From JBFGWM01 sp041588495 (lineage in GTDB: Bacteria > Pseudomonadota > Gammaproteobacteria > Pseudomonadales > JBFGWM01): a DNA stretch of 10,141 nucleotides. The notes under the pieces were generated by a model. That model was not told the DNA's origin and ran no database searches. It worked only from the letters and a program-made list of their open reading frames with translations. Below, in pieces: positions 7,532 through 10,141 of the stretch. Numbering within the stretch: the first letter of the stretch is position 1; every line of letters starts with the position of its first letter. The translations under genes were made by a program, and so were the position numbers. The DNA lies in the NCBI GenBank assembly GCA_041588495.1, contig JBFGWM010000094.1, positions 1 through 10,141 on the forward strand, in the 5' to 3' direction.

Positions 7532-7744
7532 TCAGGAGGACTTCGGTCGACCGAAACGGCGGTTGAAGCGCTCGATACGCCCGCCGGTATCCATGATCTT
7601 CTGCTTGCCGGTATAGAAAGGATGGCAGTTGGAACAGACTTCCAGTTGGAGGTCCTTGCACAGGGTCGACCGGGTCACGATCTTGTGACCACAACTGCAG
7701 GTCGCGGTAATTTCCTTGTATTCCGGATGGATGCCCGCCTTCAT
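7532..7744 (-). CDS. rpmE: Ribosomal protein bL31, zinc-binding type
   Basis: bL31 bridges the large and small ribosomal subunits. The 70-residue product is full length and opens MKAGIHPEYKEITATCSCGH, close to E. coli RpmE. The four expected zinc-ligand cysteines are present: C16 and C18 (CSC), C37 and C40 (CSNC). So this is the C+ form, not the zinc-free RpmE2 paralogue; an extra cysteine, C29, lies between the pairs. The conserved HPFYTGKQK and GGRIERFNRRF follow. The ATG at 7744 has AAGG seven bases upstream. The gene is monocistronic by context: its own strong promoter at 7841-7868, a roughly 90-base leader and a terminator at 7372-7401. In bacteria with a C- paralogue, RpmE is exchanged under zinc shortage; whether that applies here cannot be seen. 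Confidence 0.98.
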   Translation of the reverse strand: MKAGIHPEYKEITATCSCGHKIVTRSTLCKDLQLEVCSNCHPFYTGKQKIMDTGGRIERFNRRFGRPKSS

Positions 7745-7834
7745 GACTGTACCTTACCTTGAATGCACCAGGTGGAAACGCCCAGGGGCCGGGAGGTGTT
7801 TCCGGCGGAAGCAGGGCCATTTCCGTGAAAAAGG
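7745..7834 (-). promoter_or_regulatory. rpmE 5' leader, possible autoregulatory RNA
   Basis: From the predicted transcription start near 7834 to the ATG, the leader is about 90 bases. It holds an inverted repeat, GGAAAC (7774-7779) with GTTTCC (7798-7803), whose interior is G/C-rich and can extend the fold. Gammaproteobacterial rpmE mRNAs are known to carry structured leaders through which L31 represses its own translation. That this leader does so is inference; I did not match it to the published consensus. Confidence 0.4.
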
Positions 7835-7840
7835 GCGGGA

Positions 7841-7868
7841 ATCATACCAGATTCGGGCCCGTTTTCAA
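7841..7868 (-). promoter_or_regulatory. Strong extended -10 promoter of rpmE
   Basis: On the minus strand TTGAAA (-35, 7863-7868), a 16-base spacer and TATGAT (-10, 7841-7846) are preceded by TGG, giving the extended -10 element TGGTATGAT. Both hexamers are five-of-six matches. This is the best sigma-70 promoter in the window and fits high ribosomal-protein expression. Confidence 0.8.
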
Positions 7869-7901
7869 CCGTCCGCGAACGACCCCGGCGGCGCCCGGGC
7901 C

Positions 7902-7930
7902 TCGACAAAAGGGTGCCGAAACCTAACAAT
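7902..7930 (+). promoter_or_regulatory. Candidate priA promoter
   Basis: TCGACA (-35, 7902-7907, five of six) lies 16 bases from TAACAA (7924-7929), or 17 from AACAAT (7925-7930). Transcription would begin near 7936. That leaves the GTG at 7943 nearly leaderless and favours a start at 8009 or 8078. The -10 is weak. Confidence 0.35.
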
Positions 7931-7993
7931 CGGGACTTGCCAGTGACCCCGCGGCGGGAACCCCGCCCACCCGGACCCGGGTCGCATTGCACC

Positions 7994-8011
7994 GGGAGGA
8001 CCCCAGCCACG
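7994..8011 (+). promoter_or_regulatory. Strong Shine-Dalgarno followed by ACG, priA frame
   Basis: GGGAGGA at 7994-8000 is nearly ideal, and eight bases later, in the priA frame, stands ACG (8009-8011). No ATG, GTG or TTG lies in this initiation window. Use of ACG would add 23 residues (METVESGSEPAVHGD...) before the conserved PriA start. Confidence 0.4.
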
Positions 8012-8077
8012 GAAACCGTCGAGTCCGGTAGCGAGCCCGCCGTCCACGGCGATTCCGCCGCATCACCCGCCAACCAG

Positions 8078-10141
8078 GTGGTGCAGGTCGCGGTACCCGC
8101 CCCCCTGCGCCAAACCTTCGATTACCGCCTGCCGGAGCCTGACCGGTCCGGTTGCCGGGAACCCGGCGCACGGGTGATCGTACCCTTTGGCCGACGCCGC
8201 CTGGTCGGGGTGATCACGGCTGTCGGTGGCTCCGGTGACCTCGACGAGGACCGCCTGCGAACGGTATTCGCGCTCGCGGATGCACATGGTCCCAGCCTGC
8301 CCCGAAGCCTGCTCGACCTGTGCCTGTGGGCAGCCGACTATTACCATGCCCCGATCGGGGAAGTGCTGCACGCGGTGCTGCCGCCCCCGCTACGCAAACC
8401 GCCGGCGACGGCCAACCAGGTCCGCAACCCGCGCTGGCAGCTGGTCGCGGGCGACGATGCGCCCGAAATCCCGTCGCGTGCTCATCGCCAGCACGAGGCA
8501 CTGCGCCTCTTGCGGGAAAAAGGGCCGCTGACCACTGCGGAACTGGCGGTAATGGGCATCTCCGCCACGGTACTGCGCGGCCTCCGCGAACGCGGAGCCA
8601 TCGTACCGGGCGAGTCGGCGGATGCGCCGGCCGATCCGGTTGCCGCCACGCCACCCCCATCTGGCGACGCTCCCGCCCCCAACGCCGCCCAGCAGGCCGC
8701 TATCCGGGCGGTGCTTGCGGCGACGCATGAGTTTGGCTGCTTTCTCCTCGACGGGGTCACCGGTAGCGGCAAGACCGAGGTGTACCTGCGGATCATTGCC
8801 GAGGTGATCGCGGCGGGCCGCCAGGCCCTGGTGCTGGTGCCCGAGATCAGCCTGACGCCGCAGACCGTGTCCCGGTTTGCGGACCGCTTCGGCCCTGGCG
8901 CGGTGACCGTCATGCATTCCGGCCTCAGCGCCGGGGAGCGGATGAATGCCTGGAACGGCCTCTCCGGAGGCACGGCTTCCGTGCTGATCGGCACCCGCTC
9001 CGCGGTATTCACGCCAATGCGCAACCCCGGGGTGCTGATCGTCGACGAGGAACATGACTCCTCATTCAAGCAGCAGGACGGGTTTCGCTACTCGGCCCGC
9101 GATGTCGCGGTGATTCGCGGCAAGCTCGAGGGCTTTCCGGTGCTCCTGGGGTCGGCGACGCCCTCCCTGGAGAGCTTGCACAACGTGTCGCGGGGCAGGT
9201 ACACGCACCTGATCCTGCCGGAACGGGCAGGACCCGCATCGCACCCGGTCGCCCATCTCGAGGATGTTCGCGGGATGGGACTCAATGCCGGGCTCAGCCC
9301 GCCACTGATCACGCGCATCCGCGCCAACCTGGCGGCGGGCGGCCAGGTTCTCGTGTTCATCAACCGGCGCGGCTACGCGCCGGTCCTGATGTGTCACGAA
9401 TGCGGCTGGACAGCAGACTGCGACGGCTGCAACACGCGCATGACCCTGCACCGGGCGAACAGTGCACTGCGCTGCCACCATTGTGGCGGCACGGCGCGCG
9501 CGCCACGCACCTGCCCCGCCTGCGCAAGCGCGGCGCTGCTGCCCCTGGGCGCGGGCACCCAGCGCACCGAGCAGGCACTGACGGAGCTTTTTCCCGGCAC
9601 GCCCGTGATCCGCATTGACCGGGACAGCACGCGGCGACGCGGGGTCCATGACGAACTTTCGGAGTTCATGCAAACGGGACAACCATGCATTCTGGTGGGC
9701 ACCCAGATGCTCGCCAAGGGCCACCATTTTCCCGGGGTCACCCTGGTCGCCATTCTCGACGCGGACACCGGCTTCATGAGCAGTGACTTTCGCGGCCTGG
9801 AAAAAACCGGCCAGCTGATCTGCCAGGTGGCGGGCCGTGCGGGCCGCGGCAGTGGCGGCGGTGAGGTGTTCCTGCAAACCTGCCAGCCCGGACATCCCGC
9901 TCTCGCGCCGCTGCTGGCATGGGACTACGCCGGGTTCGCCCGGGCCCTGATGGAAGAGCGGGAGGCCGCGCGCCTGCCGCCGTTCGCGTCGCTTTGCGTG
10001 TTCAGGGCCGAGGCGGCCAGTACCGACCAGGCGATGGCGTTCCTCAGCGCGGCGGCGGGAACCGCCGGCGCGGGCAACGATCCCGAAGTCGAACTCTGGG
10101 GACCCATGCCGTCACCGATGGAGAAACGCGCGGGTCGCTAC
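8078..10141 (+). CDS. priA: Primosomal protein N' (replication restart helicase PriA), 3' end beyond the window
   Basis: PriA is a 3'-to-5' superfamily 2 DNA helicase that recognises stalled forks and reloads the replisome. I translated 688 codons; E. coli PriA has 732, so about 40 residues are missing. VVQVAVPAPLRQTFDYRLP matches the N-terminal 3'-DNA-binding domain. Helicase motifs are GVTGSGKTE (226-234, Walker A K232), DEEHD (323-327), GSATPSLES, GTQMLAKGHHFPGV and QVAGRAGRG. Eight zinc cysteines sit at 439, 442, 448, 451, 466, 469, 479 and 482. A Pro/Ala-rich linker lies at about 195-213. The start is uncertain: GTG 8078 or 8081 best matches homologue length but lacks a ribosome site; ACG 8009 has an excellent one; GTG 7943 has only a weak GGA. 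The gene is divergent from rpmE, as I recall from Pseudomonas. Confidence 0.95.
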   Translation, partial: MVQVAVPAPLRQTFDYRLPEPDRSGCREPGARVIVPFGRRRLVGVITAVGGSGDLDEDRLRTVFALADAHGPSLPRSLLDLCLWAADYYHAPIGEVLHAVLPPPLRKPPATANQVRNPRWQLVAGDDAPEIPSRAHRQHEALRLLREKGPLTTAELAVMGISATVLRGLRERGAIVPGESADAPADPVAATPPPSGDAPAPNAAQQAAIRAVLAATHEFGCFLLDGVTGSGKTEVYLRIIAEVIAAGRQALVLVPEISLTPQTVSRFADRFGPGAVTVMHSGLSAGERMNAWNGLSGGTASVLIGTRSAVFTPMRNPGVLIVDEEHDSSFKQQDGFRYSARDVAVIRGKLEGFPVLLGSATPSLESLHNVSRGRYTHLILPERAGPASHPVAHLEDVRGMGLNAGLSPPLITRIRANLAAGGQVLVFINRRGYAPVLMCHECGWTADCDGCNTRMTLHRANSALRCHHCGGTARAPRTCPACASAALLPLGAGTQRTEQALTELFPGTPVIRIDRDSTRRRGVHDELSEFMQTGQPCILVGTQMLAKGHHFPGVTLVAILDADTGFMSSDFRGLEKTGQLICQVAGRAGRGSGGGEVFLQTCQPGHPALAPLLAWDYAGFARALMEEREAARLPPFASLCVFRAEAASTDQAMAFLSAAAGTAGAGNDPEVELWGPMPSPMEKRAGRY

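Larger units (their letters stand above)
7745..8077. other. Divergent rpmE/priA intergenic region
   Basis: This 333-base stretch lies between the rpmE ATG and the chosen priA GTG. It holds the rpmE leader and promoter on the minus strand and a probable priA promoter and ribosome site on the plus strand. The priA frame is open from 7829 onward, so part of it (from 7943 or 8009) may be coding. No separate gene or RNA is supported here. Confidence 0.7.

Noticed and set aside
7542..7555. TTCGGTCGACCGAA as an operator
   Set aside because: It lies inside the rpmE coding end (codons for Phe-Gly-Arg-Pro), so coding constraint and chance explain it adequately.
7943..8077. GTG 7943 as the priA start
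   Set aside because: It has only a weak GGA upstream, lies almost on the predicted transcription start, and would add a 45-residue Pro/Arg-rich tail not typical of PriA. It is not excluded.
9062..9895. A 277-residue minus-strand open frame opposite priA
   Set aside because: It overlaps the zinc-binding and helicase motifs of priA; the composition is that of a reverse-strand shadow.
1..10141. Mobile element, CRISPR, toxin-antitoxin or defence system
   Set aside because: I found no transposase, integrase, direct-repeat array, tRNA-bounded insertion or small paired genes; every long intact frame is a core gene.

Overview
The window looks like the chromosome of a GC-rich gammaproteobacterium. 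All seven recognisable genes are housekeeping or envelope genes. They stand in an order I recall from Pseudomonas aeruginosa: pilN, pilM, ponA, maeB, then rpmE and priA. The proteins resemble Pseudomonas or Chromatiales-type sequences, but the genus cannot be fixed from this window. I see no tRNA, rRNA, insertion sequence, CRISPR array, prophage or defence gene, so this is core genome and not an accessory island.

Layout. On the left, on the minus strand, are pilN (cut by the window edge) and pilM, overlapping by one base; they begin a type IV pilus assembly operon that runs off the left edge. A 188-base AT-rich divergent spacer separates pilM from the plus-strand gene for penicillin-binding protein 1A (mrcA/ponA). 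That gene converges, across only 33 bases, on a minus-strand run of three separate units: a short-form malic enzyme (maeB), an M48 metallopeptidase lipoprotein with a C-terminal LysM-like module, and rpmE (zinc-type ribosomal protein bL31). A perfect 30-base terminator palindrome lies between rpmE and the peptidase gene. rpmE is divergent from priA, the replication-restart helicase, whose last ~40 residues fall beyond the right edge.

How they fit together. PilM and PilN form the inner-membrane platform of the pilus machine, PBP1A polymerises and cross-links peptidoglycan, and the peptidase probably acts at the outer membrane. Three genes therefore concern the envelope. MaeB (malate to pyruvate with NADPH), bL31 and PriA are unrelated housekeeping functions, and co-location does not imply a joint pathway.

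Most worth a second look: the priA start, where a strong Shine-Dalgarno sequence is followed at ideal spacing by ACG and not a normal start codon; the rpmE leader, which has a strong extended -10 promoter and a foldable 5' UTR; the palindrome-rich 3' region of rpmE; and an in-frame A AAA AAA slippery heptamer in the peptidase gene. I found no convincing new multi-gene system.
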